The translations under genes were made by a program, and so were the position numbers. Shown in pieces: positions 11,391 through 24,394 of a DNA stretch of 60,000 nt. This DNA comes from Diphasiastrum complanatum. Taxonomy: Eukaryota; Streptophyta; Lycopodiopsida; Lycopodiales; Lycopodiaceae. The stretch spans positions 78,442,527-78,502,526 of the forward strand of contig CM055092.1 of assembly GCA_029204225.1 (NCBI GenBank), given 5' to 3'. The number at the start of each line of letters is the position of its first letter. The first letter of the stretch is position 1. The notes under the pieces are model-generated. The model had not been told where the DNA came from and did no database searches. It saw nothing but the letters and a program-made list of their open reading frames with translations.

Positions 11391-12262
11391 TTTTGGATTA
11401 TTCTCCTTTTCACCAATTGACTAATCGGTTTTAATCTTCATCTGTTGTTTATCCAGTTCTGTAGATTTTCTCGTGTCTTTACATAGTCTGCAGTTTTACA
11501 AGTGTTTTTATACAATCTGTAGAATTACACATAGTTTTACTATAGTGTCACATTTCATTTTTCTCTCACCTCGGATTTCTTGTCTATTAGGAAATACATG
11601 GATTTTTACCTTACTGTCACTTCAAGTTTTTACTTTTTGTGAAGCTGTCGCTTGTCAAGAATCTCGTGTAAAAAAGCAGTGCTGCTTTTCACATTTTTTG
11701 CCTGTCAAAATTTTCAAGCAAATATGCAGTTGCATTTTTCACTTGACAAAATGTCGCACTCATCGCTTTCTCCAAAGAGCCTCAAAAATCAAGAAAATGA
11801 CTCTGGCAAAGTGTAGGGCAACCCTAAATCATTTTTTTAAGGCACAGTCGCATTTTTTACAAAATCTCGGTACTGTTGCCCTTTGCGATAGTGTCACCTA
11901 TGGCTGTTTTAGTTCATTTTTGTAGAAGTGACAGTTTTGTTCATTTATGCAGACAGAACGATTACGGCCAATTTCGTCGCTTATCAGCAATCAATGACAA
12001 GGAACTGGATGGATGCCAACGAATACCACCCAACTAGCAATTGCAATTGGTGACCTAATTTCTTTGTATAAATAGTTGATCATATTCATACAGTTTTAAT
12101 GTAAGTAGTTTAATATCAGCAAGTATTGCAAGTTAGCTCTCTATCAAGCTTTCAAGCTCGAACTCTCTTGAGCATTCTAGCTCAGTCTTTTAGAGTTATA
12201 TTTTAGAGTTGCTATTGCGCTATTGCTTCTCAACATAGTTGCTTATTATCAGACTTATCCTC
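11391..12262 (+). mobile_element. Copia family B 3' LTR, truncated
   Basis: It follows a polypurine tract and begins TTTTGGATTATTCTCC, where the inverted copy has TGTTGGATTATTCTCC. It matches the reverse complement of 6463 to about 5600, with a TATA-like TGTATAAATAGTTG near 12064. About 340 bp at the 3' end are missing, because at 12262 it changes abruptly into minus-strand RNase H of family C. CGACA/TGTCG motifs recur in its first half. Confidence 0.8.
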
Positions 12263-14991
12263 CTGCAAGGAAACAAATATAATTTGATGTGGATTTTCTG
12301 GTATCCACATCTCCTGCCCAATTTGAATCTGAATAGGTGACTAGCGAAAATGCATCTTCTATATCACCATTGTAGCTCAAAGCATAGTACTTCATAGCTT
12401 GAATGTACTTCAGTACTCTTTGCAGAGCCTTCCAATATTGTAAGCTTGGATTGGACATGTATTGAGAGAGTGTGCTTACCGTATACGCTAGATCAGGTCA
12501 TGTGCAGATCATAGAATGCATTATAGATCCTATGAAAGACTAATAAGGATATCTACACATTTCTGGCTGTCCTGCATGAGTTCTGGACACATGTCTTTAG
12601 ACAGCTTGGATCCATAGGTGTGTCTATCTGTGTACAGTCCTCTATTCCATATCGACGAAGTACATTGATTAGATAGGACTCTTGGTTTATAGTGATCCTT
12701 TTGCTTGCACGATCTCTGGTAATCTCCATACTGAGTAGGTAATGGACTGGGCCTAAATCAGTCATCTCAAATTCTGATGAAAGCAAAGATTTTGTTTCAT
12801 GTAGTAACTGATTTGAATTGTTGATAACATTATATGTTGATGCTATTATAACTCAAATTGATCAACATTATATGATAATAGCATCCAAATTGATAATAGC
12901 AATATATGATAATGCTATTTGAATTGTTAATAGCATTATATGTTGATGCCATTATCAAAAGTCGTAGGTCTGGTTCTATTGATGGTAAATGGAGTTGTTG
13001 GAAACACTCCTACATTTCTTGTTTTTGCTTGAAATCATTAAACTTGTCTTCAAGGAAGACAACATCGCAACTGACTGAGATCTTACCTATATCAACATCA
13101 TAAATGCGGTATGCTTTATGTGATGTTGAGTAACCAATGAAAATATACTTACAACTTACTGGGTCAAGTTTCTTCCTTAGATTAGACAGTATTTGTGCAT
13201 AGTAGAGACATCCAAATACACGTAGATGTTTCAGATTTGGTTTGTAGCCATAGTTAGGCTTCAAACGGTGTTCTGGAGTCGATTGCCTTCTTGCTGGAAT
13301 AATTTGACAAATAATAGGTTGTAGAAATTGCTTGATTTCCTAACCAGTTTGATTCTCAACAAACTACTTAAATTCCTTGAAATAGTTGAATGCTTCAGAC
13401 TTGTTATTTATGGACATGATTTTGGTGAATCGGGAGAAGTCGTCAATAAATGTGATGAAATATAGAGCTTGACCCAAAGAGGGCACGCTCATAGAACCAC
13501 ATAAGTCACTATGAATTAGCAACAGAATGGACTTCGCTCTTTTAGCTTGTCCTTTTGGAAATTTTGTTCTAGGTTGCTTCTCTAGCAAACACATTTCACA
13601 GACAATTTGATTTGTTGTGGTGACAATATTAATGTTCATATACTTGACCATACTATTGTGATGCATGTACAAGATATACCTCATGTTTAAATGACCCAAT
13701 CTTTGATGCCAAATATGAGCATTAGAATTACTCACAGAAAGTGCATAATCATGACTCAAGATATACAAATTTCCTTCTCTGTGTGCAAAGAGGATTTCAT
13801 TAGAATTTCTATCAATAATAGTACATCAGCTAGTAGTAAACAAAGCTCTATATTCTTGATCAGTGACCTTGCTTGTAGACAGTGAATTTTTTGTTTATTT
13901 GGGTACCTAAAGTATACCATCTAACTGTCTAGTGATGCCATCAGGGAATTGTAGCCGAATGGAGCCTTGGCCTTTGACTTTGTGTGAGCTTGAGTCTCTA
14001 AACAAAATGTACTTTGATAAATTGCTTGCTGTGAGAGTAGAGAATAGGTTCTTACATGGCGTCATGTGTTGTGAAGCACATAAATTGAGATACCATTCAC
14101 AAGTATTTTTGCTTGATTGGTCTTGTACCATCAGCGCCTTCTCATCTTCTTGGGAATTTCTAACATAGTCAGAACTTCCATCTTGGTGCTACTGCATCTT
14201 CTTCCTCACTTTGTTGTGCTTGATGATGCGCATGATTAAATTTTTTGGAGTATCTACAAAAGTGTTTGGTCTTGGATGACTGTTGTTGTCTGTGTTGTTG
14301 TTGTTGTTGGTGCGTTGAATCTGGTTGCTCTGCCTTCGTCTTCTCATTCTTGAAGTTCTTCTTCTTGGACTGTTGCTTATTAGAGTACAATGCCATTGAC
14401 TTGGTACTCATTGTGGATAAGCTTTTTCTATTGACTTCTTCTTGTAATAGACTTGCTGTCAGCTTTTGGAATGATAGCGCAGGAGTATTGCTCGAGAGTA
14501 ATACTAGGTTGTCATAGGAGGATGGAAGACTAGCGAGAAGAGACATTGTTGAGTCTTCTTTTGAAATAGGGGAACCTATTGCACCAAGTTGATTTAGCAA
14601 CTGTTCGAACTCGTTTAGATGATTACTGATTGAGGTGCCTTCACTCACTTTGAGTGTAAGGACCTTCTTTCTCAAGAAGAGATGATTCGATACATTTGAA
14701 GTCTCGTAGATACTTGTTAAGATATCCCACACTTCTTTAGAGGTGGTACTATTTGATACGTAAGCAATCTGAGTGTCCTTCAGACTCAAGGATACAATGG
14801 CAAGTGCTTTGCCACCCTTTGCTTCCCATGCAAGTTGCATTTCAAGTTCAGTCAGTTTGGCTATTGAATCATTTAACGTATTCCCATAGCTATTTTTTGA
14901 TTAAGATCATCTTCATCTTGAATTTCCACATGTGGAAATCATCTCCGTTGAATTTGTTGATCAAGCGGATCTCTAAGGTTGAACCTTCCAT
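12263..14991 (-). pseudogene. Copia family C gag-pol, decayed
   Basis: On the minus strand, Gag starts at the ATG at 14991 (MEGSTLEIRLINKFNG, MWKFKMKMI) with a stop a few codons later, and continues as a 223-residue frame (14840-14169) ending in a Gln-rich tail. Protease (14131-13907) reads WYLNLCASQHMT where active copies have DSG, so its catalytic Asp is lost. Integrase has the HHCC zinc region (HQRLGHLN, CEMCLLEKQ) and SDLCG, FIDDFSRFT (13768-13364), then the C-terminal GYSTSHKAYRIYD (13264-13010). Reverse transcriptase is represented only by its distal part (TDLGPVHYLLSMEI, 12786-12553), and RNase H by SNWAGDVDTRKST (12458-12263). An AT-rich stretch at 12810-12965 replaces the reverse-transcriptase fingers and palm. 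Confidence 0.85.
12805..12965. repeat. AT-rich degenerate repeat inside copia C
   Basis: Four or five imperfect copies of a roughly 30 bp unit containing GATAATAGCAATATATGATA or its inverse. Motifs such as AATAGCATTATATG and CATATAATGTTGATC recur in both orientations, so the segment can fold on itself. It sits between the integrase C-terminus and the distal reverse transcriptase, where coding sequence is expected. Confidence 0.6.
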
Positions 14992-15100
14992 TATGATTGA
15001 TGAACAAAGATTGAATACAAACAAATATAGACTAGCTCTAGAAAAACAATAACGTATTAGGTTCTTTTATATATCATTGACTCTAGTAAATCCAAAACCC

Positions 15101-15715
15101 GCTCTGATACCAATCTATTGGACGAGAAAATGTGGTGGTTCGCTCACACCCACGAGATGAAAACTATGAATACTGTTATTTAAGGATCTAGATTACTTGG
15201 AGAATGAAGATTATAGAGCTATTCTGATCATGTTGATTAAGAGTATCAGTGTAAGAGTCTTAGACTACCATAAAGAGAAATTGCAAAAAACAATTAGGCG
15301 TCTGAGACAGCCATGCAATTATCTGATACTGATGTTCTACTATAAAGAAATGTAAGAATGATTAGGCATCAAAGACAACCATACATTTCTTTGTTTATGA
15401 AACTTGTGGAAAAAGAGTGAGAGTTAATTAGTATTAAACAGAATGCAGTGAAATAGAACGATAGTGAATCTGTATATTAATGTTGTAATAACAACAATCA
15501 GATCACAATACAATTGTGTTGATAAGTGCATGATCCTACTTACAGAAACGAATCAATTGCTATAGTCCTGAATATTTTTTTTTCTCTCTCTATATTCTCT
15601 AACTTTGAGGAGTCAGATACTATGAAGACCAATTTTGGTCGTAAGATCTCTGTTGGAGAATCTTCTTGCATCATCATTAATCTACATGAAATACATTTAC
15701 ACTTTTTGCTATTTC
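15101..15715 (-). mobile_element. Copia family C 5' LTR with primer-binding site
   Basis: The primer-binding site TGGTATCAGAGC is perfect on the minus strand (15112-15101), and the LTR proper ends at about 15116 in TCCAATA. The segment 15116-15260 matches 6464-6606 in reverse. 15520-15700 resembles family D LTR sequence at 19690-19880, so C and D LTRs are related. The outer end near 15715 is inferred from the start of an RNase H fragment and is approximate. Confidence 0.65.
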
Positions 15716-16335
15716 ATGAAATGGGTCCTCCTGCAAGGAAACAAATATAACCTGATCTAGATTTTCTGGTATCCACATCTCCTGCCCAATCTGAATTTGA
15801 ATAAGTGACTAGTGAAAGTGCATAGCGAAAGTGCAGCTTCTATATTACCATTGTAGCCCAAAGCATAGTGCTTCGTAGCTTAAATGTACTTCAGTACTCT
15901 TTGCAGAGCCTTCCAATGTTGTGAGCCGGGATTGGACATGTATTGAGAGAGTGTGCTTACCATATATGCTAGATTAGGTCATGTGCAGATCATAGAATAC
16001 ATTATAGATTCTATGACAAACTGATAAGGATATATGCACATTTCTTGCTGTTCTACATTTCTTGGATCCATAGGTGTGTCATGGAGTCATTTAGGTACAT
16101 TGTCTTCATGGGTCTATACAAGGCAGAACGGATGAGCCTTTTCCCTTTGAGCACTGCCTTTTCTGAACTTTTCCCTATGCTGCTTGCCAAGAATGCATCT
16201 TTCACATATATGATATTTTTGATCTCCAAAGGAAGGTAAACCATGTACCATATTAAGCTTCTTCAACAATTTCAAATTGTTGAAGTTGAGATGTCCCAAT
16301 CATCTATGCCATAGATATGAAGGAGTGACATGTAT
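15716..16335 (-). pseudogene. Second copia C-like fragment: integrase zinc region fused to distal RT/RNase H
   Basis: 15726 to about 16075 repeats, in the same orientation, the RNase H and distal reverse-transcriptase sequence of 12258-12600, with small insertions. Beyond about 16080 it changes to the integrase zinc-binding region (MGHLNFNNLKLLKKL, CERCILGKQHREKF). On the minus strand, integrase therefore runs straight into the end of reverse transcriptase, and the integrase core and RT palm are deleted. RNase H ends against the LTR C start near 15715. No intact frame is present. Confidence 0.8.
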
Positions 16336-17560
16336 AAACTTTTTGTATGGTCCTCGATGGTGAAAGATCCATTATAATTTTGATCTTAGTAAGATTTGTA
16401 GCTATGCCACACAAAATCACATGTCCCATTACTAAGCCATGAGTAACCTATATCTGACACTTTTCTAGGCTCAAAGATATTTGAAATTTATGACCCTATG
16501 TAAAAACCTTTTTGAGTTGACTTAAATGGTCTCCATTCATCCCATGGACACAAATTTCATCTAGATCAATTTCCAAGAACTTTTGCAAATTCGTCTTGAT
16601 ATAATATTGCATGACACGTCACGCATGGGAGCATTATAGAACCCCAATGGCATCACCTTATATGCATAGGTTCCCGATTCAATCACAAATGTTTTCCAGT
16701 GTTGATCTTCTTATGCGATCTTCACCTCATTATATCCACTGAATCCATCCAAAAAACCATATGCTTTGGCACGTAATGTGATCTAGTACACTCTCGGTAA
16801 ATAGCAAAGGAAAGTGATCCTTTCATATAACTGCATTCAAGGCCTTCAAATTCATGCAGATAATTATGTTTGGCGATAGCCCATCCGTATACTCAATTTC
16901 ATAAATGAAATCAACATCCAATAGCTTATGTAATTCTTTTTTGATCAGCTCAATATAGTTTGGGTTACAACAATAGAATCAGCTCACTTTCAGAATAGCA
17001 TCTAGTACCAACCTGATAGTATGTTACTACCAAAGTTGGAATGCCGTTCATATCTTTATAGGACCAAGAAAAAAAATCTTTGAATTTGACCATCAATTTT
17101 CACAACTCTAAAAACTGGGTGGAAGACAACTATGCTCCCGCATGGATTATCTTCTCTTCCAATCTTGGTTCAACTAAATTCATTGGTTGTATGTGAGCTG
17201 GGGGCCATCATAAACTTTTTGCATCTCCAAGAATGCTTTCTCTAGGTTCTCTATGAGCTTTTGGCAAGATGATTGCCACATCACTAAACATGTAGCTTTT
17301 GAATTTTTCAGGCACATCACGTTGTGGTTCTTGATCTTAATATTGCTCTAGTAGGTTGATCTTGGTTTTGATTTCGGCCACTGAGAATTTCACTTTTATT
17401 GATTTGCGACTCAAATGAATGGTATATACTACATTCAATACAAGTATGCTTATGTACATTGGCCTCAATTGCCAAATACAAAAGATCAAACTAGTTGACA
17501 ATTTCTCACAAACACTTTGTAGAGCATATTCAAAAATTGGGTGGGAAATCCATTTTTTCT
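16336..17560 (-). pseudogene. Ty3/gypsy reverse transcriptase remnant
   Basis: Between about 16570 and 16780 the minus strand reads FLDGFSGYNEVKIA, then HWKTFVIESGTYAYKVMPLGFYNAP. These are the hallmark gypsy RT blocks preceding the YxDD palm. Broken similarity appears to continue on both sides but with many stops. No LTRs or integrase can be assigned. It is an old fragment lying between copia debris and a GA microsatellite. Confidence 0.7.
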
Positions 17561-17639
17561 ACAAGACTTTGTTATAATGCAAGTATAGGGGGGTGTTTGA
17601 ATTAAAACCTTTTGTTTATGAAGAGATAGTACACCTATT

Positions 17640-18230
<591 letters not shown>

Positions 18231-19195
18231 CTTATCATTAGTAAATAAAATTGTTAGATATTTTAAAATTAACCATTTACAAAAGTGCATTAGCAAACAA
18301 GATTGGCAAGGACAAGTTTGTAGAGATACCAAGGCAAATCCATGCCATTCTAATTCTCGTAAAGTATAAAGTCATGTATTGGTCTCAAGGTTTTTGAGCA
18401 TATCCATGCTTTCCAGGACCATACGAGCTCAGGTCTTCCTTTTGGCGATGTGTTAACTAGGATCAATGGTTGTAATAAGTTACATGCTACATGAGCTAGT
18501 TACAATAAACATTGGAGTCAGCTGGTATAGTCATATGGTGGAATTAGGACAAATCCATGTAGTTGTCGTTGTGAGTACAAGACAATTGTGGGTGAAACCA
18601 TGTACTCAAGAAACCTAACTCCGCTCTATAAATGTTATGAGCTTATTAATGACAATGCATCTACAGTGTCTGTTTCTAAAAGCATATCACTATTTTTTTA
18701 TGTTACAATGATCATCATCTATATACAATTTGTATTAGTACAGATGCAAGTACAAGAAGGTGGCATGGAACCGTCGTTGTGCCATCTGGAGTAGATCTTG
18801 GCTACTTTTGTCATTGTCCAAGTAGTTGCACAGTACAAGAAGTGGGCATGAGAAGGCTTCGACTATTCAGAGTCGAGTATGTCACTACTGATAGTCAATG
18901 AGGTCGACTAATCTTGATGATCCATCAACAAGTCGGCCAAATCAGGATTCCTCGACAAGTCAGTTGAGTTGGGGTTCCCCGACAAGTCGGCCAAGTCAAG
19001 TGCCATTCTGATGCCTATCTTCAGTACCATCCCCTAACTAGCCATCCCCAAACAAGCCATCCCACAACCAGTTGTCTTTCATGTTAGTTAACTAAAGTAT
19101 TTCTGTAGACTATGCAACAATGCATGTAAAACTACAACAATATGAATGGAACTAGATCAACATGGGATTTAGGATTGTAGAGGAATAAATTCAAC
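18231..19195. other. Non-coding DNA, probably including minus-strand LTR sequence
   Basis: No gene seen. From 19196 downward the minus strand begins TGTTGAATTTATTCC right after a polypurine tract, so at least its upper part is LTR; its other end was not found. At 18900-19080 there are short repeated motifs (ACAAGTCGGCCAA, CCATCCC.AA). Confidence 0.5.
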
Positions 19196-19196
19196 A

Positions 19197-20270
19197 CCCC
19201 CCCTTAATCGGATCTATGAGTGCTTGATCTTCAGACTAAGCAATGCACAAAAATTGTTGTGTGTGTTGGGTTTTTATTGTTCTGGTACCAGCTTGTTGGG
19301 TTTCTTTGTATGGATGTGGAATGATTAGAGAGAACCCAACATGCAAATTATAATATTAGGATCTTTACCAAATTATAGATTCAGACTATAACTTAGATCG
19401 ACAGGAGGAATATCTTGTAGGTGTCGAAGACAACCATGAAGGGAGTGAAACAGTTAGGAGTCTAAGACAACCATGCTTCCTTCGAGATTAGATATTCTGA
19501 GTGAGTCGTGGAACGAGTATCAATGAGTGAGAGAGAAATTATCAGAAAGCATTCATAGTGGAACACACATAAGAAAATAGAGAATCTAAATTAATCTATT
19601 GTAAATACAATGATCAGATCACAATCATGTGCCCAAGAATGGTTCGCAGTATTAGCGCACAATGTGCTATGATTTTATTATGCTAGTTACAGATTGAATA
19701 CTATCTCTACATCTTGAATTTCTCTCACTCTCTCTAAAATCTCTGATCCTATGGAATCAGATAATTATGATACAAAGGAGTTCACAGAAGAACTCTAAAT
19801 CACGTTACCATTGAATGACTCTTCATCATCATCAGTTGAATTGTGTTGTCATTATGTATATATACATGAGACAACTATAACAACTGTGTGGGCAACGAGC
19901 ATGAAGTAGTGCAGTTACTACAAAGTACTGAAATGAACTATGACGTAGTCTACGTCAGACAGGACAGAGGAAGAGCTCCATTTTGAATGGTAACGGTTGA
20001 CGATCGTCAAAGATGTCGAGCAAGTCGAGTCAACTAGCTCGCCCTTGAGAAGATGTCGATGTCAAGATGTTGTCGAAGGTGAGTCGGTAAAGTTAATAAT
20101 GTGGACATTGACTAAGTCAATCGTGCTTCTGCTTCAAGTTGATGTATTGCACAAACGGTTCGACTTATGCGAGTAAGACTGCATATCGTTGTAGAGAGAG
20201 AATATTTACATAGTATACTTTGACTTAGGAAATGGATAAACGTGAGTAGGAGTTAAGATTAACTACAACA
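19197..20270 (-). mobile_element. Copia family D LTR plus 97 bp remnant internal region
   Basis: The LTR runs on the minus strand from TGTTGTAGTT (20270) to AAACCCAACA (19294), 977 bp, with TATATATAC near 19856. It is preceded by the polypurine tract GCAAGGGAGG of element D (20271-20280) and followed by a primer-binding-like site (GCTGGTACCAGAAC, 19292-19279). Only about 97 bp later comes another polypurine tract, ATTAAGGGGGGG, and the start of a different LTR (TGTTGAATTT). The LTR therefore serves as 3' end of one element and 5' end of a nearly empty second one. Confidence 0.75.
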
Positions 20271-21965
20271 CCTCCCTTGCTTAACTCCTTGGATCTTGAA
20301 TAAAATTTAGCAAGTTGCATAATACAACATGTTTTTTCCTCGACAGAGGCTTAGTCAAGATATCAGCTAACATACTGTTAGTCGGACTGTAACTTAATTC
20401 GACAACCTTGTTCAAAACTTTCTCTCTACGAAAATGAAATTGAACTTCGATGTGTTTAGTTCTAGAGTGGGTTCGTGGGTTCAGAGATAGAGCAATACAA
20501 CTCTAATTGTCGTAATAGAGTGTAGTTGGACTGAATTGGGAGATCGTAAGATCCCGAAGCAATATTTTGAGCCAGATGATTTCTTTCAGTACAGAGGTAG
20601 CTGCAACATATTCAGACTTTGTGGAGGACAAACAAATGAATTTTTGCTTTCGACTATTAAATGAGATGGGTCCTTCCGTAGAAAGCATAGATAGGCAAAT
20701 GTGGATTTTCTTGTGTCCACATTTCTAGGCTAGTCAGAGTCACAAAATAACAAAGCAATGTCAGAGCATCCTCCATTATAACATAGAGCATAGTGCTTAA
20801 TGGCTTGAATGTATCTTAATGCTCTTAGCAGAGCGTTCCAGTGAGGTAAGCTGGGATTCGACATAAATTTTTCCAATGTGCTAACTACATAGGCAAGATC
20901 AGGTCGTGTGCAGACCATGGCATACATGATTGATCCAACTATCAACTAATATGGGTATTTTCACATCTTCTTCTTCTCTTCTTCAATTGTCGGCACATGT
21001 CCTTCGACAGTTTGAATCTTGGATCCATAGGCGAGTCTATCAACTTGCAGTTTTCATGCCATACTTGTAGAGTACACTGGTTATATACATTTCTTGGCTT
21101 ATCATGATACTTTTATTTACTCTTTATTTGGTTATCTCAATCCCAAGAAGGTAACGCATTGGGCCTAAATTGGTCATTTTGAATTCCTTCGACAAAAGTG
21201 ACTTTGTCTCATGAAACAACTGATTCGATTGCTAATAATCAAAGATTCATCAACATATAGAGCTATTCTGACATAGCTTGAGCCTCTGTGTTTGAGATAA
21301 ACATTAGAGTCAGTAGATCTAGGAACGAAGTCGTGCTGTAACAAGAATCAATTGATTCTATCAAACCAGGCCTTTGGAGCTTGCTTTAGCCTATAGAGAG
21401 CTTTCTACAACTTACATACCTTGTGTTTTTGGCCTTGAAGGACATAACCTTCAGGTTGATAGATGTAAATATCTTCTTGTATATATTCATTCAGAAAAGC
21501 CATTTCAACATCCACTTGGTGAACTTCCAGATCTTTGACAACTGTGATAGCAAGTAAAGATCAAATTGACTGAAGTCTTACAACTAGACTGAAAGTCTCT
21601 GTGTGGTCAATTCCATAGGTTTGTTCATATCTTTTGATGACCAGTCAAGCTTTCCACTTGGTTGTTGAACCATGTGGATTGAGCTTCAACTTGAAGATCC
21701 ACTTAGTGTCCATAATCTTTGCATCAGGAGGAGCTTTGACAAGATGCTAGGTCTTGTTATTCATCAGTGAATTATACTTAGCATGCATGGCAATATGCCA
21801 GTTGTTTGCATTCGAACTTAATAGTGCTTATGCTATTGAGGCAGGTTCATCGTAACTGATGAATGCCTAAGGGATATAATGATCAGGCTCTTGTCAATTG
21901 CGAGCACAAATCTTCGAACAAAAATCGGTTGCTGAGATGATGATTCTCCTTGTTGTGTGAATATG
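20271..21965 (-). pseudogene. Copia family D reverse transcriptase and RNase H
   Basis: The minus strand reads RT N-terminus (DTKWIFKLKLNPHGS near 21700; ETFSLVVRL near 21600), DVEMAFLNEYIQEDIYIYQPEGY (about 21500-21440), ALYRLKQAPKAWF, ALYVDESLIIS (palm, YVDE instead of YVDD) near 21260, then SIMYAMVCTRPDLAYVV (20945-20730) and RNase H (SSTKSEYVAATS, 20688-20503). Stops and frameshifts break it throughout. Gag, protease and integrase are missing, cut at about 21970 by element E. The 3' end reaches the polypurine tract before LTR D. Confidence 0.8.
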
Positions 21966-21974
21966 TTGAACTAA

Positions 21975-24030
21975 ATTAATCTAAATATTGCATATGCAAT
22001 ATTTGATCTTGTGTTGTCTTGTCAAGTTCGTTAATGAGCCTATCAGCCTTCTATAAGGCCTTGTTAGGATCGCTTGGCATTCTTCGTCATCCTTCGGACA
22101 GTCTGTGTTGGTCAGTACTATGCTTGGAACCATGGGAGTGTTCACTCCCTTGCATTCAGTCATTTGAAAGTCATCAATAATCTTTTGAGTATACCTCAAT
22201 TGCTGTAGATATAATCTACTGTTTTCAAGGTCTCCATTGATTTGAAATCCTAGGTAGCATCGTGCTTCACCCAAATCTGATATCTCAAAGTGTTTGGAGA
22301 TATCCTACTTGACTTGTGCAATGAGGTCATCGCTCCTTGACAGGATCAAGTGTCATCTATGTAGACACTGACTATGATGATCTCTCCATCTACGACTTTC
22401 ACATAGACATTGTAATCAGCTATCAAGGGTTGGAATTATACCACTGTCTGCTGGCAGACTGCTTCAGTCTGTAGATGCTTTTGTGCATTCTGCAGGTGTA
22501 GTCAGTATATGACTTACACATAAAACTAGGTGGCTGATGCATATAGAGTTCCCCCTTGAGTTCTCCATGTAGGAATGTGGTCTTCTCATCCACAATGTAG
22601 ATCATTAGGTTGTATGTTGCTGCATATGCGATCAAAAAACATATGGAGGTATGATTGAAGACTAGAGAAAAGGTCTCGGCATAGTCAACGCCATACTTCT
22701 GCGAGAAACCTTTACCTACCAGCCTTGCTTTGTATCGTGATTCCTTGCCATCAGCTCCATACTTATACTTGTAGATCCAATTGCATTTAATAGTCTTTCT
22801 ACCGTCTGGAACAAGTTCAAGCATCCATACATCATATACGTCGTTCAGCTCCATGGAGTGTATTTCTTCCTCCATCACTTTTATCCACATGTCCTTTTCA
22901 AAACTATCGATAGCTTCATCATAGGTTTGTGATTCACTTTTGAATCCACAAAACTCTTCTGAGATAGAAGCTGAACTGTCTAGTGTGTACCTGAAAGGTT
23001 GTCTTATTTCTCTTGCATATCTTCGTAGAGATTTGTTGGGTGCTGCTACTGCTTTCCCTTTGTCTTTGTGGCTAGGTGCAGAACTATTGTGGGTTCCCGC
23101 TGGTGTTCTAGTTACAGGCAGGTCCGTGGCCTGCTCGTTGTCTGAGTCGTCACTCAACTCATGTGGTAAGTGAACATCTTGATCCAAGTGTTCAGCATCT
23201 GCTCGCTCTGTCGATGTGGGCAAATCATAATATGTCTTTCGCTTAGAATCTTGTAGCCAACAAGATCTCCGTCAGCCATCATTCTAGCTTCGTTAACTTG
23301 ACATCTCTCACGTTTTTGATCTGCTTGGTCTTCAACATGTAGAGCTTGTAGTATGATGAGTGTACATCATATCCAACAAGAAAGCCTTACTTGACTTTTT
23401 CATTTAGCTTCTTTTGCTTCTAATATGGAATATGTGCATATGCTACACATTCAAAGATGCGTACGTGAGCTAGACTCAGCTTGTTGCCCCACCACACTTC
23501 ATGTGGAATAGTGTGAGGAATGCTAGACTTACCTATCATGTTTAGGGTAGGCAACTATAGCTACTGCTTTAGCCCATAAGATTTTTGATGCCATTGAATA
23601 GGCCATCATGCATCTTGCGCCTTCTATGAAAGTTCTGTTCTTCTTCTCGACAACACCGTTGTGTTGTGGTGTATATGCTGCTATCTTCAAATGAAGAATG
23701 TCGTGGCTGGTACAGAACTCTACAAATTGTTTGGAGATGTACTCTCCGCCTGTGTCGGTTCATAGCTGCTTGACCTTCTTATCAGTCCACTTCTCGGCCT
23801 AGTTTACAAACTCTGTAAACTTATCAAGTGCCTCTGACTTGTTGTGTATGAAGTATACAGTTGAAAGTCTATTGAAGTCATCTATGAACATGATGTAGTA
23901 TCTTGATCCTCCCAATGAGATTACATCGAAAGGTCCGTAGATGTTAGAATGTATCAGCTCCAAGAGATCTGTAGTTTTGAATGAATCTCTCATGATGGGC
24001 GTACGTGACATCTTACCTTTGTCCTCACAG
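21975..24030 (-). pseudogene. Copia family E integrase and partial reverse transcriptase
   Basis: The integrase core begins near 24011 (MSRTPIMRDSFKTTDLLELIHSNIYGPF, of which HSNIYGPF matches HSDLCGP, then FIDDFNRLSTVYF) and continues broken through 23763-23230. A 266-residue frame at 23223-22423 covers the acidic linker and RT fingers (WIYKYKYGADG, KARLVGKGFSQKYGVDYAETFS, IYRLKQSASRQWY). After a shift, the distal RT is at 22274-21981 (MGEARCYLGFQINGD, RPYRRLIGSL). The zinc region and Gag are missing at 24030 and RNase H is missing at 21970, where element D follows. It is non-functional. Confidence 0.8.
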
Positions 24031-24215
24031 TTTAGGGTGCTACCACTGAATGACTCTCCATCATCATTTGTTGTATTGTGTTGCTGTTACATATATTTAC
24101 ATGCAACAATTATAACAACTATAGAAAAATATGATATTGAAAATCTAGCAATGAAGATGAACACTACTTTGAAACTAGTTATCAAAGCTATGATCTAGCT
24201 CTGATACCATGTTGG
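24031..24215 (-). mobile_element. Family D-like leader/LTR fragment with primer-binding site
   Basis: 24031-24130 resembles 19805-19900 of LTR D (TGAATGACTCT.CATCATCAT, then GTTGT..TGT). At 24209-24198 the minus strand has a perfect TGGTATCAGAGC, preceded by CCAACA (24215-24210), which marks an LTR end. The LTR that should extend above 24215 was not delimited. Confidence 0.5.
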
Positions 24216-24394
24216 AAAATATAAATAAGTTGCATATGAGTCAAATAACTATTCGACAATGTTAGAGTTAGGTGGATGGGGTAAAGTAGTGTTAATGTTA
24301 GAAGACAACTAAAGTAGGCAACCAAATATAGTTAGAGATCTATCCTAGTGAAACTAATCCCTTATGACAAGAGGAGGGCTACTCGACCACTATA

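Noticed and set aside
14245-14517. Cys-rich plus-strand frame
   Set aside because: It is the complement of the Gln-rich tail of copia C Gag.
22940-23173. 77-codon plus-strand frame
   Set aside because: Antisense to the copia E linker and RT coding region.
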